Position numbers and translations under genes: made by a program. Shown here one piece after another: positions 46,419-55,544 of a DNA stretch of 64,000 nucleotides (its first letter is position 1; every line of letters starts with the position of its first letter). The stretch comes from Gloeobacter kilaueensis JS1. Lineage in GTDB: Bacteria > Cyanobacteriota > Cyanobacteriia > Gloeobacterales > Gloeobacteraceae. The stretch lies in the NCBI RefSeq assembly GCF_000484535.1, contig NC_022600.1, positions 2,728,001 through 2,792,000 on the forward strand. Reading direction: 5' to 3'. Below the pieces are notes generated by a model. That model did no database searches. It was not told where the DNA came from and was given only the letters and a program-made list of their open reading frames with translations.

Positions 46419-46991
46419 CTACTTGGATTCTAGAATAATTTCTCTATAGTAATAGCCCTCTTCTTTTTCATTTCCAAGCGCGATATCTAGCATCACCTGA
46501 AGAGCCATCATTGAACCAGGGATGATGCTTTCAGAGTCAGAGCCTTTTAAACCAGGATCGATAGCAATTTCAAAGTTAATTATCCACCATTTCTCTATTT
46601 TGGAAAACAGACATACTAGCTTAACAAACTTTGATTCGTCCAAATTGTTTCCAGAATGAATAACATAATTAATGGCTCTATGTACTAACTCATTTCTGTA
46701 TTTCCTTATGCAACGAAAATCCTCAAAGTCTTGATTGTCTATAGCTTCAAATTTTTTAAACCAAAGCATTGAAGCAGTCAACGCATTTTTTTCCTTGTCC
46801 AGCAATAGAACCTCACGTTTGTAGTCTTCCTTCGCTGAAATCGACAACTCTTTTCCGGAGCTAAAAATTTCTTTTGGCATTTCAACAACACGTTCTCTGA
46901 AAAATTCAAAAACTGTAATGAAAAGAGAAAGTGAGATTAGATTCCCTCTTAGCGTTTCGGGATGCAAAAACCTTTCCCAAGATGTAGGCAT
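46419..46991 (-). CDS. Small HEPN-motif protein, unknown function
   Basis: A 190-residue, AT-rich gene on the minus strand. At 92-105 the sequence FRCIRKYRNELVHR contains R99-N-E-L-V-H104, an Rx4H motif inside a helix, as in HEPN nucleases of the MazF-independent and defence-associated groups. TM-like residues near 18-28 (LISLSLFITVFEF) may be only a buried helix. It lies 194 bp from the convergent 487-residue HEPN gene. I see no antitoxin next to it. Function is inferred from the motif. Confidence 0.6.
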   Translation of the reverse strand: MPTSWERFLHPETLRGNLISLSLFITVFEFFRERVVEMPKEIFSSGKELSISAKEDYKREVLLLDKEKNALTASMLWFKKFEAIDNQDFEDFRCIRKYRNELVHRAINYVIHSGNNLDESKFVKLVCLFSKIEKWWIINFEIAIDPGLKGSDSESIIPGSMMALQVMLDIALGNEKEEGYYYREIILESK

Positions 46992-47323
46992 TTCTTGTCA
47001 TCTATTAAGTGTAACCTTTCCTAAAATATATTCCGTTTCCCCAAAGTGCAAGAGGGAAAAGTGAGAGCGCAGGCACGACCGCATGCGCTTTCTGCTCGTT
47101 ATAGACTGTACTTTTCGCAATCTCTTGCTCCCGCTTGCCCCGCAGTTGCTTTCAGCTTATTCTTAGACACTGGATACTCTCGTGAGGTAATTGCGGTCTG
47201 TATCGCTCCGTATTCGTCTGGCGTTGATGGTTTACGCCAGGCAGCGATGGGTATAGCAGGAGTGGACCGAAAATCGTACCGGTCGATGGACAATAGTACC
47301 GGCGATCCGTTGTGGAGGAAGCG
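46992..47323. other. Gene-free stretch between HEPN and SDR genes
   Basis: These 332 bp include mixed AT-rich sequence close to the HEPN gene and GC-richer sequence toward the SDR gene. No tRNA, repeat or terminator can be supported. The end nearest the SDR gene carries GGAGGA before its ATG. Confidence 0.4.
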
Positions 47324-48037
47324 ATGCCGGGAGCAAAGAAGATTGCTGCCATTGTTGGAGCGGGTCCGGGGCTGGGAGCAGCCCTTGCTGGGCGTTTCGG
47401 GCGCGAGGGGTTTGCTCTTGCCTTGATTGCTCGCTCTACCGACACGCTCGCCCGGCTTGAGGAACCACTCGAGCGCTCAGGAGCAACAGTTCTCTCAGTA
47501 GCAGCCGATGCCAGCCAGCCAAAGAGCGTACAGAACGCTTTTGAGCAGATTCATGAAGGACTTGGCCCTCCGAGCGTCCTCATCTACAACGCCGGAGCCT
47601 ACCAGGTAGGCGGAGTACTCGAACTTACAGCCGACCGGTTCGAGCAAGCCTGGAAGGTGAGTTGTTTCGGCGCTTTTCTAGCAGTTCAGCAGGTTTTACC
47701 GGCGATGCTCGAGGCCGGAGGGGGCACGATCTTGTTCACTGGGGCGACGGCCTCGCTGCGCGGTTCGGCCCGCTTTGCGGGTCTCGCCGTCGGTAAATTT
47801 GGCCTGCGGGCTCTAGCCCAATCGCTCGCCCGCGAGTTCGCCCCGCGTCAGATTCACGTCGCCCATATCGTGATCGATGGCGGCATCGATACGCCACAGG
47901 CGCGCGAACGGGCCCAGAACGATGCCCAGAGGCTTGCTCCGGAGGCAATTGCCGAGGTGTACTGGCAACTGCATACCCAGCCATCGAGCGCCTGGACCCA
48001 TGAGCTGGATCTGCGGCCCGCCTCTGAGAAATTTTGA
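47324..48037 (+). CDS. Short-chain dehydrogenase/reductase
   Basis: A 237-residue NAD(P)-dependent SDR. The cofactor motif GAGPGLGAALAGRF is at about 12-25, and NAGAY at about 89. The catalytic Tyr/Lys YxxxK is modified: where Tyr would stand there is GLAVGKFGLRALAQSL, so Val replaces Tyr while Lys is kept, and Ser may be in TGATASLRGS. The enzyme might act on a different substrate or be non-catalytic. It is convergent with rplO and 8 bp from it. Confidence 0.8.
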   Translation: MPGAKKIAAIVGAGPGLGAALAGRFGREGFALALIARSTDTLARLEEPLERSGATVLSVAADASQPKSVQNAFEQIHEGLGPPSVLIYNAGAYQVGGVLELTADRFEQAWKVSCFGAFLAVQQVLPAMLEAGGGTILFTGATASLRGSARFAGLAVGKFGLRALAQSLAREFAPRQIHVAHIVIDGGIDTPQARERAQNDAQRLAPEAIAEVYWQLHTQPSSAWTHELDLRPASEKF

Positions 48038-48045
48038 GAACGACT

Positions 48046-48501
48046 TTACTCGGAGACGGTGCAGGTACCGCCAGCCGCTTCGATCTTTTCGCGGGCGGAG
48101 GCAGTGAAGTAGGCAGCCGTCACGTTAAGGGCAACGCTCAGCTCGCCATCGCCCAGCACGCGCAACGGGCCACTCGTCGCCGTCAGCACCTTTGCTTCTA
48201 CGAGTGAACCCAGATCGACCGTGCTGCCCGCCTCCAGGTCCGTTAGTTGTTTTAAGTTGATAATCGTGTAGGAACTCGGGTTGACCAGCGGGAAACCCTT
48301 GAGCTTGGGCAGCCGCATATAAAGCGGGATCTGGCCGCCCTCGAAGCCGGGGCGCACACCGCCGCCGGAGCGGCACTTCTGGCCGCGCATGCCCCGGCCA
48401 CTCGTCTTACCCTGACCGCCGGAGTGGCCACGACCGACGCGCAACTTGGGACGACGAGCGCCAGCCTGGGGAACGGCGTCATTGAGGCGTAGAGGTTGCA
48501 T
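48046..48501 (-). CDS. rplO: 50S ribosomal protein L15
   Basis: A 151-residue large-subunit protein. The N-terminus [20 protein letters not shown] and the [18 protein letters not shown] segment are diagnostic. It binds 23S rRNA late in assembly. It follows rpsE by 2 bp and is the last gene of this operon. In most cyanobacteria secY, adk and infA follow; here a convergent SDR follows instead, so the operon is cut at this point. Confidence 0.97.
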   Translation of the reverse strand: MQPLRLNDAVPQAGARRPKLRVGRGHSGGQGKTSGRGMRGQKCRSGGGVRPGFEGGQIPLYMRLPKLKGFPLVNPSSYTIINLKQLTDLEAGSTVDLGSLVEAKVLTATSGPLRVLGDGELSVALNVTAAYFTASAREKIEAAGGTCTVSE

Positions 48502-48503
48502 GG

Positions 48504-49157
48504 TTATCTACTCCAGAGATTCGAGACGGGCACATCGCGCTCCTGGGCCACCTCGGAGAGGGTGCGCAGGCGGCTGAGGGCGTCGGCGGCGGCGCGGGCG
48601 TTGTTGAGGGGCGACTTGGAGCCGAGGGACTTGGCCAGAATATTTTTGATCCCCGCTAGCTCAAGTACCGTGCGCACTGCGCCACCGGCGATTACGCCCG
48701 TACCACCGGCGGCAGGCTTGAGGAAGACGTTGGCCGCACCGGAGGTACCGCTCATCGGGTGGGGAATCGAGTTGATCTTGTTGAGCGGAACGCGGATGAG
48801 AGCCTTGCGGGCATCGGAGACGCCCTTTTTGACCGCACCGATCACGTCGTTGGCCTTGCCCACACCGACGCCGACCCGGCCATTGCCGTCGCCGACGACG
48901 ATCACCGCCCGGAAGCTGAGTTTTTTGCCGCCCTTGACGACCTTGGTGACGCGGCGAATCTGGACGACGCGCTCTTGAAATTCGCTTTCGGCCTGTACCC
49001 GCTCGGCGCGCTCGGCGTTGCGACCACCCCGGCCCCGGCGGCCCCGGCGTTCGCCGCCGCTACCACCGTCGCGCTCGCTATCTTCGACGGGTTGTTCGGG
49101 ACTGGGACCGCCCTGGCCGCGCCCCCGTCCTCTGCCTCTTGGTTGCTGTGGTGGCAT
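48504..49157 (-). CDS. rpsE: 30S ribosomal protein S5
   Basis: A 217-residue small-subunit protein. The N-terminal 55 residues are Gly/Arg-rich and poorly conserved. The double-stranded RNA-binding core starts near [20 protein letters not shown], followed by [18 protein letters not shown] and the C-terminal [19 protein letters not shown]. It takes part in decoding fidelity. The long basic N-terminal extension is typical of cyanobacteria. It lies 17 bp after rplR. There is no rpmD (L30) between it and rplO. Confidence 0.97.
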   Translation of the reverse strand: MPPQQPRGRGRGRGQGGPSPEQPVEDSERDGGSGGERRGRRGRGGRNAERAERVQAESEFQERVVQIRRVTKVVKGGKKLSFRAVIVVGDGNGRVGVGVGKANDVIGAVKKGVSDARKALIRVPLNKINSIPHPMSGTSGAANVFLKPAAGGTGVIAGGAVRTVLELAGIKNILAKSLGSKSPLNNARAAADALSRLRTLSEVAQERDVPVSNLWSR

Positions 49158-49174
49158 TGCGCTCTCCTGAATGC

Positions 49175-49537
49175 TTAAAATTCGAGACCGGCTTCGCGGG
49201 CAGCCTCGGCCACCGCTTTGACCCGTCCATGATAAAGTTTGCCGCCGCGATCGAAGATCACAGAGGTGATCCCCTTCTCTTTGGCCCGCTCGGCCACCAG
49301 CCGACCGACCGCCGAAGCCGCTTCGATGGTTGCGGTACCGTCTTCGCTCGTGCGCAGGACGCTTTCGAGGGTCGAGGCCGCTACCAGCGTGTGCTGGTTG
49401 ACATCGTCGATCACCTGGGCATAGATGTGCCGGTTGGAGCGATAGACGGCCAGACGGGGCTGCTCGCTCGTTCCCGCCAACTTGCGGCGAATTCGCTGAT
49501 GGCGGCGCTGGGTGGCGCTCTTGCGGTCAACTTTCAT
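49175..49537 (-). CDS. rplR: 50S ribosomal protein L18
   Basis: A 120-residue protein that binds 5S r[40 protein letters not shown] and the C-terminal [20 protein letters not shown] are conserved. It sits in the standard spc order after rplF, with 5 bp spacing. Confidence 0.97.
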   Translation of the reverse strand: MKVDRKSATQRRHQRIRRKLAGTSEQPRLAVYRSNRHIYAQVIDDVNQHTLVAASTLESVLRTSEDGTATIEAASAVGRLVAERAKEKGITSVIFDRGGKLYHGRVKAVAEAAREAGLEF

Positions 49538-49542
49538 GGTGG

Positions 49543-50118
49543 TTACTTCTTGCCGGACTTACCGGCCTTGAGAGAAACTTTTTCGGCAGCGTAGCGGATA
49601 CCTTTGCCCTTGTACGGTTCCGGGGGCCGGATAGCGCGAATCGAGGCGGCCAGATCGCCCACTGCCTGCTTGTCGATGCCTTTGATCACAAAGTTAAAGC
49701 CCTGCTGGTTGCGGGTACCGGCAATTGCTGCCGCCTTTTGATCGACTTCGACATCGATGCCCGGCGGTAGCTCGACCTCGACCGGGTGGCTAAAACCAGC
49801 GCTGATCGTCAATTTGCGGCCCGTAAGGGCGACGCGGTAGCCGACCCCGGCAATCTGCATCGGCTTAGTAAAGCCGGTGGTGACGCCCGTCACCATGTTG
49901 GCCACCAGGGTGCGGCCTAAGCCATGCTGTTCGCGCGCCCGGCGGCTGTCGCCCCGACGGTTGACCAGGATTTGACCGTTCTCGCGCACGACGGCGAGAG
50001 TCTCGGGGAGAGTGCGCTCCAGCGTTCCCTTTGGGCCTTTGACCGTAACGTGCTGGCCGTCCACGTTCACTTCGACCCTGGGCGGAATTGCAATCGGTTG
50101 TTTGCCAATCCGTGACAT
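49543..50118 (-). CDS. rplF: 50S ribosomal protein L6
   Basis: A 191-residue protein with the start [18 protein letters not shown], typical of L6. The two L6 domains show [12 protein letters not shown] and the signature [26 protein letters not shown] at the end. The chosen start is 20 codons inside the longest open frame and fits the family N-terminus. It lies next to the sarcin-ricin loop. Confidence 0.97.
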   Translation of the reverse strand: MSRIGKQPIAIPPRVEVNVDGQHVTVKGPKGTLERTLPETLAVVRENGQILVNRRGDSRRAREQHGLGRTLVANMVTGVTTGFTKPMQIAGVGYRVALTGRKLTISAGFSHPVEVELPPGIDVEVDQKAAAIAGTRNQQGFNFVIKGIDKQAVGDLAASIRAIRPPEPYKGKGIRYAAEKVSLKAGKSGKK

Positions 50119-50128
50119 GGTGCGCTCC

Positions 50129-50527
50129 TTACGAGACGTAGCAGAGAACTTCGCCGCCCACCCCGACGCGGCGGGCATCGCGGTCGGTCATCACGCCCTG
50201 GGAAGTCGAGATAATCGCAATCCCGATCCCCCCCAAAACGCGGGGCAGTTCTTTGCGGTTGGCGTAGACCCTCAGCCCTGGCCGCGAGACGCGCTTGAGG
50301 CGGGTGATGATGGGCCGGCGCTGGCGACCGGCGTACTTGAGGGTGAGCAAGAGCTGGCGATCTTTGCCTTCGCCTTGATCTTGCAGATCGGCGATAAAGC
50401 CTTCGGCCTTGAGCACCTCCGCCACCGAGCGGGTCATGCGCGTCGAGGGCACCGCCACCACGTCGTGCTTGACGAGGCTGGCGTTGCGGATGCGGGTGAG
50501 CATATCAGCAAGGGTATCGTTTACCAC
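50129..50527 (-). CDS. rpsH: 30S ribosomal protein S8
   Basis: A 132-residue protein that binds the central domain of 16S r[21 protein letters not shown] and the C-terminal [26 protein letters not shown] match S8. In E. coli S8 represses the spc operon through its mRNA; a similar control here is only possible. Spacing to rpsN is 12 bp. Confidence 0.97.
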   Translation of the reverse strand: MVNDTLADMLTRIRNASLVKHDVVAVPSTRMTRSVAEVLKAEGFIADLQDQGEGKDRQLLLTLKYAGRQRRPIITRLKRVSRPGLRVYANRKELPRVLGGIGIAIISTSQGVMTDRDARRVGVGGEVLCYVS

Positions 50528-50539
50528 GGCTCTGCCCTC

Positions 50540-50746
50540 CTACCAGCTCGCTTTGACGACGCCGGGCAAAAGACCCTGGTGGGCCATCTCCCGAAAACAG
50601 ATGCGGCACAGGCCAAAGTCGCGCAGGTAGCCGCGAGGCCGTCCGCACCGCCAGCAGCGATTGTGCAGCTTGGTAGCGGAGAGCTTGCCCTTTTCGACCA
50701 GTTTCTGGCGCTTCTTTTCGCGCTCAATCATCGATACTTTTGCCAT
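50540..50746 (-). CDS. rpsN: 30S ribosomal protein S14, zinc-binding type
   Basis: A 68-residue S14 of the zinc (C+) type: [20 protein letters not shown] gives the four Cys ligands, and [18 protein letters not shown] is the standard end. About seven residues more than the usual 61-residue form are inserted near 16-28. Most cyanobacteria carry a longer C-minus S14 elsewhere, so a zinc type in the spc position is notable. The ATG lies 1 bp from the rplE stop. Confidence 0.93.
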   Translation of the reverse strand: MAKVSMIEREKKRQKLVEKGKLSATKLHNRCWRCGRPRGYLRDFGLCRICFREMAHQGLLPGVVKASW

Positions 50747-50747
50747 T

Positions 50748-51296
50748 TTATTGTTTCCTGAAGGGCATCCCGAGAGCAGCGAGCAGAGCCCGGCCCTCCT
50801 CGTCGGACTGGGCGGTGGTGCAGATGGTGATATCCATGCCGCGAATCTTGTCGATCGAGTCGTACTCGATCTCGGGGAAGATGAGCTGCTCGCGCAGGCC
50901 GAGGGTATAGTTGCCCCGACCGTCAAAAGCCTTAGGGCTGACGCCGCGAAAGTCGCGGATGCGCGGCAGGGCCACCGAGACAAGTCGGTCGAGAAATTCG
51001 TACATGCGCTGAGAGCGCAGCGTCACGGTCATGCCCACCGGCACCCCGGCTCTGAGCTTGAAGCCTGCGATCGCTTTTTTAGCGCGGGTGATCACGGGCT
51101 TTTGGCCGGTGATCCGGGCAATCTCAGCGAGCGAAGAATCGAGCGCCTTGGCGTTCTGGGCGGCCTCGCCCAGACCACGGTTGACGACGATTTTTGAGAT
51201 CTTGGGCACCTGCATCAAGTTGGAGTAGTTGAACTGCTCCTGCAGGCGGGGAACGACCTCCCGGTTGTACTTCTCCTTTAAGCGGACGGTGGCCAT
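50748..51296 (-). CDS. rplE: 50S ribosomal protein L5
   Basis: A 182-residue protein that contacts 5S rRNA and the P-site t[65 protein letters not shown] and [20 protein letters not shown] are diagnostic. It is in the usual order between rplX and rpsN. Confidence 0.97.
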   Translation of the reverse strand: MATVRLKEKYNREVVPRLQEQFNYSNLMQVPKISKIVVNRGLGEAAQNAKALDSSLAEIARITGQKPVITRAKKAIAGFKLRAGVPVGMTVTLRSQRMYEFLDRLVSVALPRIRDFRGVSPKAFDGRGNYTLGLREQLIFPEIEYDSIDKIRGMDITICTTAQSDEEGRALLAALGMPFRKQ

Positions 51297-51308
51297 CTTT
51301 TAGCGATC

Positions 51309-51659
51309 CTACTTATCGATGATTTCGCCGGTTTTTTTGAGCACGCGCACTTTGTTACCGGCTTCGGTGATCTGGATGCCGACCCGGCTGGCTTGCTTTT
51401 TCTTTTCGGAGTAAAGCATTACCTTACAACTCGGGATCGGCGCTTCGCGGCGGACAATCTCGCCCGCCTGTTCGCCCTGGGGTTTGACGTGCTTGGTCTG
51501 GACGTTGACGCCCTCGACAACGACCTTGCCCTCGCTCGGGAGCACCGTCGTCACCTTGCCGACTTTGCCCTTGTCTTTGCCCGCGATTACCTGGACGGTG
51601 TCGCCTTTTTTGACGTGGAGCTTGTGGCGCGTCTTGCCGCTGCCGTTGTTGGTCGCCAT
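51309..51659 (-). CDS. rplX: 50S ribosomal protein L24
   Basis: A 116-residue assembly initiator with a KOW motif ([20 protein letters not shown], about 18-37) and the C-terminal [18 protein letters not shown] segment. Its ATG shares one base with the rplN stop. Confidence 0.97.
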   Translation of the reverse strand: MATNNGSGKTRHKLHVKKGDTVQVIAGKDKGKVGKVTTVLPSEGKVVVEGVNVQTKHVKPQGEQAGEIVRREAPIPSCKVMLYSEKKKQASRVGIQITEAGNKVRVLKKTGEIIDK

Positions 51660-52060
51660 CAGAGCACCTCCGGAGCGAGGGAAATGATCTTGGTGAAGTT
51701 GCGCTCGCGCAACTCGCGGGCGACAGGCCCAAAGACGCGGGTGCCGCGCGGGTTGCCGTTTTTGTCGATGATCACCGCTGCGTTGTCGTCGAAGCGGATC
51801 GTCATGCCGTTTTCGCGGCGAATCGACTGGCGGGTGCGGACGACGACGGCGCGGACGACCTCGGATTTTTTGACGCCCATGTTGGGGGAGGCTTCTTTGA
51901 CGACGGCGACGATCACATCGCCCACATGGGCGTAGCGGCGGTTACCGCCGCCCTGGGTGAGCCCTTTGGCACCGACGGTCGAACCGAGGACGCGGATACA
52001 CAGAAGCTCTCGCGCTCCGGTATTATCGGCCACGCTCAGCCGGGTCTGTTGCTGAATCAT
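51659..52060 (-). CDS. rplN: 50S ribosomal protein L14
   Basis: A 133-residue subunit-interface protein. [39 protein letters not shown] and the final [20 protein letters not shown] match L14. It is about 10 residues longer than the common 122-123, because of an insert near 30-42 ([16 protein letters not shown]). It overlaps the rpsQ 3' end by 4 bp. Confidence 0.96.
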   Translation of the reverse strand: MIQQQTRLSVADNTGARELLCIRVLGSTVGAKGLTQGGGNRRYAHVGDVIVAVVKEASPNMGVKKSEVVRAVVVRTRQSIRRENGMTIRFDDNAAVIIDKNGNPRGTRVFGPVARELRERNFTKIISLAPEVL

Positions 52061-52308
52061 GGGTTGCGGGCCTCATTGAGAATGTCTGTAACCACCCAGC
52101 GCTTGGTCTTGCTGATCGGGGGCGATTCGAGAATGCGCACCCGATCGCCCGTCTTGCAGCGATTTTCTTCGTCGTGGGCTTTGAACTTGCGGGTGCGGAC
52201 GACGATTTTTTTGTACTTGGGATGGGGTACGCGGTTTTCGACGGCGACGACCACCGTCTTTTGCATCGCGTCGCTGACCACCAGTCCGACTTTTTCTTTG
52301 CGCGGCAT
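52057..52308 (-). CDS. rpsQ: 30S ribosomal protein S17
   Basis: An 83-residue OB-fold protein. [20 protein letters not shown] and [20 protein letters not shown] are the family signature. The start is 13 codons inside the longest open frame. It binds 16S helices 7 and 11. Spacing to rpmC is 1 bp. Confidence 0.96.
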   Translation of the reverse strand: MPRKEKVGLVVSDAMQKTVVVAVENRVPHPKYKKIVVRTRKFKAHDEENRCKTGDRVRILESPPISKTKRWVVTDILNEARNP

Positions 52309-52309
52309 C

Positions 52310-52522
52310 TTACTTCTCCTGGGTAGCGGCGAGGCGCTGCCCTTCAAGCAGCATCAACTGGGCGAGCTTGTGCTTGGCGTGGCGGACCAGATGGGGTTTC
52401 TCCAGCTGGCGCGTCGCCTTCTGCATCCGCAACTCGAACAGTTCCTTTTTAGTGGTCAGGATCTGCTCGGCAATCTCCTCGGTGCTGAGGTCGCGCAGTT
52501 CTTCAAACTTCGGTAGAGCCAT
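52310..52522 (-). CDS. rpmC: 50S ribosomal protein L29
   Basis: A 70-residue two-helix protein ([20 protein letters not shown], then [20 protein letters not shown]) near the exit tunnel. The ATG at 52522 sits inside the end of rplP (20-bp overlap), which would couple their translation. Confidence 0.95.
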   Translation of the reverse strand: MALPKFEELRDLSTEEIAEQILTTKKELFELRMQKATRQLEKPHLVRHAKHKLAQLMLLEGQRLAATQEK

Positions 52523-52955
52523 CGCTCGGTTCCTCGACGGGTGCAGTTTCGCTCTTGACGATAAAACGGGTCTTGATGGGCAGCTTGGCGGCAGCGAGGC
52601 GCATCGCCTCGCGGGCAATCTCCTCGGCCACGCCATCGATCTCAAAGAGAATGCGGCCAGGCTTGACCACGCAGACCCAGAATTCTGGTGCGCCCTTGCC
52701 GGAGCCCATGCGGGTTTCAGCGGCGCGCTGGGTGACGGGCTTATCTGGGAAGACGCGAATGAAGATCTTGCCACCGCGACGGATATAGCGGGTCATCGCT
52801 CGCCGGGCCGCCTCGATCTGGCGGGAGGTCATCCAGGTCGGCTCCAGCGCCTGCAGCGCAAAGCTGCCGAACTCGATCTCGTTGCCGCGCACAGCGGTGC
52901 CGTTCATCCGACCGCGCTGCTGTTTGCGGAATTTGGTGCGTTTGGGCATCAACAT
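52503..52955 (-). CDS. rplP: 50S ribosomal protein L16
   Basis: A 150-residue protein that lines the A site. [39 protein letters not shown] and the [20 protein letters not shown] segment are diagnostic. The C-terminal 15 residues are longer than in many homologues, and their coding sequence overlaps rpmC by 20 bp. Confidence 0.97.
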   Translation of the reverse strand: MLMPKRTKFRKQQRGRMNGTAVRGNEIEFGSFALQALEPTWMTSRQIEAARRAMTRYIRRGGKIFIRVFPDKPVTQRAAETRMGSGKGAPEFWVCVVKPGRILFEIDGVAEEIAREAMRLAAAKLPIKTRFIVKSETAPVEEPSDGSTEV

Positions 52956-52973
52956 GGTGCGACTCCCTGGCCT

Positions 52974-53708
52974 CTACTCTTCGGTGCGTTCTTCGTACTG
53001 GATCTTTTTGCGGCGCTGCGGGCGCTGGTCAGGCTTGGGTGCCTGCACCGTCTCCTCGGGGGCGGCAGTGGTGCTGCCGGGCAGGATCTCGCCCCGGAAG
53101 ATCCAGACTTTGACACCCAGGGTGCCGTAGGTCGTCTGGGCGATGCGGTAGGCGTAGTCGATGTCGGCGCGCAGGGTGTGCAGGGGGATGCGGCCCTCGC
53201 GGGTCCACTCGGAGCGGGCAATTTCTGCGCCGTTGAGCCGTCCGGAGACCGCTACTTTGATGCCCTGCACTCCGGCGCGCTGGGCGCGCTGGATCGCCTG
53301 ACGCACGGCCCGCCTGAAGGCGACGCGGCGCTCAAGCTGGCCTGCAATGTATTCGGCTAGAAGCCCCGCCTCGGCATCGACCCGCTGGACATCGGCGACG
53401 TTGATCCGGATCTGGCGGCGGCCCAGCAACTTCTCAAGGCTCGCCCGCAACTCGTCGATGCCGGAGCCGCCCCGGCCCACGACCACCCCCGGTCTGGCGG
53501 TGCGAATGGTGATCTCGACTTGATCGGCCTTGCGCTCGATGTCGATCTCAGCGATGCCGCTGCTGGCAAGTTTTTTTTCGATGTACTTGCGAATTTTGTG
53601 ATCTTCGCTCAGAAGGGCAGGGTATTCGCCCGCCTTGGCGAACCAGCGGGAGCGGTGATCGCGGATGATGCCCAGCCGCAGGCCGACCGGATGTACTTTC
53701 TGTCCCAT
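52974..53708 (-). CDS. rpsC: 30S ribosomal protein S3
   Basis: A 244-residue protein. The start [20 protein letters not shown], the KH domain [20 protein letters not shown] and [20 protein letters not shown] are characteristic. The C-terminal 30 residues are charged and likely flexible. It lies 2 bp from rplV. Confidence 0.98.
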   Translation of the reverse strand: MGQKVHPVGLRLGIIRDHRSRWFAKAGEYPALLSEDHKIRKYIEKKLASSGIAEIDIERKADQVEITIRTARPGVVVGRGGSGIDELRASLEKLLGRRQIRINVADVQRVDAEAGLLAEYIAGQLERRVAFRRAVRQAIQRAQRAGVQGIKVAVSGRLNGAEIARSEWTREGRIPLHTLRADIDYAYRIAQTTYGTLGVKVWIFRGEILPGSTTAAPEETVQAPKPDQRPQRRKKIQYEERTEE

Positions 53709-53710
53709 GA

Positions 53711-54064
53711 TTACTCCTCGGCCTCGCTGGTGGAACGGACGGCGACGGTGATGTGGCTGGTGCGCTTGCGCACCGGACGGGCGCGGCCACGGTCACCGGC
53801 GCGAAAGCGCTTGAGAACCGGACCGCCATCGGCGAAGGCCGTGCTCACCACCAGATCGCGCCGGTCAAGACTGAAGTTGTGCTCGGCGTTGGCCACTGCC
53901 GACTGCAGCACCTTCTTGATGGGCTCGGTGGCGGCATGGGGCATAAATTCGAGGATGATCAGCGCGTCTTGATAGGAGCGCCCCCGGATCTGATCGAGGA
54001 TGCGGCGCACCTTGAAGGGCGACATGCGAATAAAACGGGCGACCGCTTTGACTTCGTCGGCCAT
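53711..54064 (-). CDS. rplV: 50S ribosomal protein L22
   Basis: A 117-residue protein whose hairpin lines the exit tunnel. [20 protein letters not shown] and [20 protein letters not shown] are diagnostic. It is the first gene of the operon here: the usual upstream genes rplC, rplD, rplW, rplB and rpsS are missing and the neighbour is proA, which ends 200 bp away on the same strand. Confidence 0.96.
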   Translation of the reverse strand: MADEVKAVARFIRMSPFKVRRILDQIRGRSYQDALIILEFMPHAATEPIKKVLQSAVANAEHNFSLDRRDLVVSTAFADGGPVLKRFRAGDRGRARPVRKRTSHITVAVRSTSEAEE

Positions 54065-54263
54065 AGTTGGATGTACCTGTCTGGTCTGAGGCAAAACGAG
54101 CACTCCGCCACCGGCACAGCGATGCCGGCACACAGAGGTTCGATCGGCAACGAGAAGATCGGCTCAAGGGACTTGGGAAGCTGGACCGCCCAGTATCCGC
54201 GCCGCTACTCGTAAGGCAACAGCTACCCACTATAGGACAATTTTGAACCGACGTCCAGAGCGA
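54065..54263 (-). promoter_or_regulatory. Leader and probable promoter of the rplV operon
   Basis: These 199 bp hold no gene. On the minus strand TATAGT (54234-54229) is a good -10 hexamer, the same as in the rRNA promoter, but the -35 at 17 bp is weak (TGGACG-like). A leader of about 160 nt with GC-rich pairing potential follows (for example GGCATCGCTGTGCCGG near 54110-54130). Confidence 0.45.
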
Positions 54264-55544
54264 TCAAGAGCGGATCTGGCCTGTGCCGCTCACGATGTAC
54301 TTGCTCGTCGTCAGCTCAGATAGCCCAACTGGGCCACGGGCGTGCAGTTTCTGGGTGGAGATGCCAATTTCGGCTCCAAAGCCAAATTCACCGCCGTCGG
54401 TAAAGCGCGTCGAGGCGTTGATGTAGACCGCTGCCGCGTCGATGGCCTGGACAAATCTGTGCGCCTCCTCGTAGTTGGCGGTGACGATCGCCTCGGAGTG
54501 GCGGCTGCCGTAGCGGTTGATCCAGTCGATCGCCTCGCGGGTCGAATCGACGACCCGGACAGCGATGATCTTATCGAGGTACTCTTTGCCCCAATCGTCG
54601 TCGGTGGCGGGCTTGAGCTGGGGGTCGAAGGTGACGGTGCGCGGACAGCCGCGCACCTCGACGCCACTCTCGGCCAGATCCGCCAGGATCGGCTCCAGAT
54701 GCGTCACGACCACATCGCGATGGACCAGAAGTTTCTCAGCGGCGTTGCAGACGGAGGGGCGCTGAACTTTGGCGTTGAGGACGATGCGCCGCGCCATCTC
54801 CAGCGGAGCGCTTGCTGCAAGATAGATATGGCAATTGCCAATGCCCGTCTCAAGTACTGGCACGGTGGCGCTTTTGACGACAAAGTCGATGAGCGACTGG
54901 CCGCCTCTGGGGATGACCAGGGCCAGATACGGGTGCAGGCGAATCAGCACATCGACGACGGCGCGATCGCCGGGCAGTTGCTCGATGCTGTGCTCGGGAA
55001 TGCCGTTTTCGTAGGCGGCCTGCTGGAGCACGAGGCTGATCGCCTGGTTGGAGTGCTCCGCCTCCTTGCCGCCTTTGAGCAGTACGCTGTTGCCCGATTT
55101 GAGGCAGAGGCCCACCGCGTCGCAGGTGACGTTGGGCCGCGCCTCGTAGATGATGCCGATCACCCCGAGCGGCACCCGCACCCGCTTGATCTCCATGCCG
55201 TCCGGGTGCTGCCAACCGCTCACAATCTCGCCTACCGGATCTTTGAGGGCAGCGATCTGTTCTAGAGATTGGGCCATCCCCTCCAGGCGCTGGGGAGTGA
55301 GCTTGAGCCGGTCGAGCAGCGATTCAGAAAGGCCCATCTGGCGGCCCAGTTCGAGATCCGCCGTATTCGCTTCCAAAATTTCGCTCTGGGAAGTGCGCAG
55401 GGCCTTTGCCATCGCCCGCAGCGCCCTGTCCTTGGTCGCTGTCGTCAATTGCCCCAGAAGCTGCGCTGCCCGCTGCGCCCCAAGGGCCGTCGTCTTCAGT
55501 GTGTCGTAGAGAGAAGATTCCACCTGAGTGTACCGAGAGAACAC
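54264..55544 (-). CDS. proA: Gamma-glutamyl phosphate reductase
   Basis: A 426-residue NADPH enzyme that reduces gamma-glutamyl phosphate to glutamate semialdehyde, the second step of proline synthesis. LGVIGIIYEARPNVTCDAVG near 130-149, the Cys nucleophile region KVQRPSVCNAAEKLLVH (about 275-291) and ASTRFTDGGEFGFGAEIGIS near the end are diagnostic. GTG 55544 is the longest start; a GTG seven codons inward (55523) gives the common VESSLYDTL start. proB is not adjacent. Confidence 0.94.
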   Translation of the reverse strand: MFSRYTQVESSLYDTLKTTALGAQRAAQLLGQLTTATKDRALRAMAKALRTSQSEILEANTADLELGRQMGLSESLLDRLKLTPQRLEGMAQSLEQIAALKDPVGEIVSGWQHPDGMEIKRVRVPLGVIGIIYEARPNVTCDAVGLCLKSGNSVLLKGGKEAEHSNQAISLVLQQAAYENGIPEHSIEQLPGDRAVVDVLIRLHPYLALVIPRGGQSLIDFVVKSATVPVLETGIGNCHIYLAASAPLEMARRIVLNAKVQRPSVCNAAEKLLVHRDVVVTHLEPILADLAESGVEVRGCPRTVTFDPQLKPATDDDWGKEYLDKIIAVRVVDSTREAIDWINRYGSRHSEAIVTANYEEAHRFVQAIDAAAVYINASTRFTDGGEFGFGAEIGISTQKLHARGPVGLSELTTSKYIVSGTGQIRS

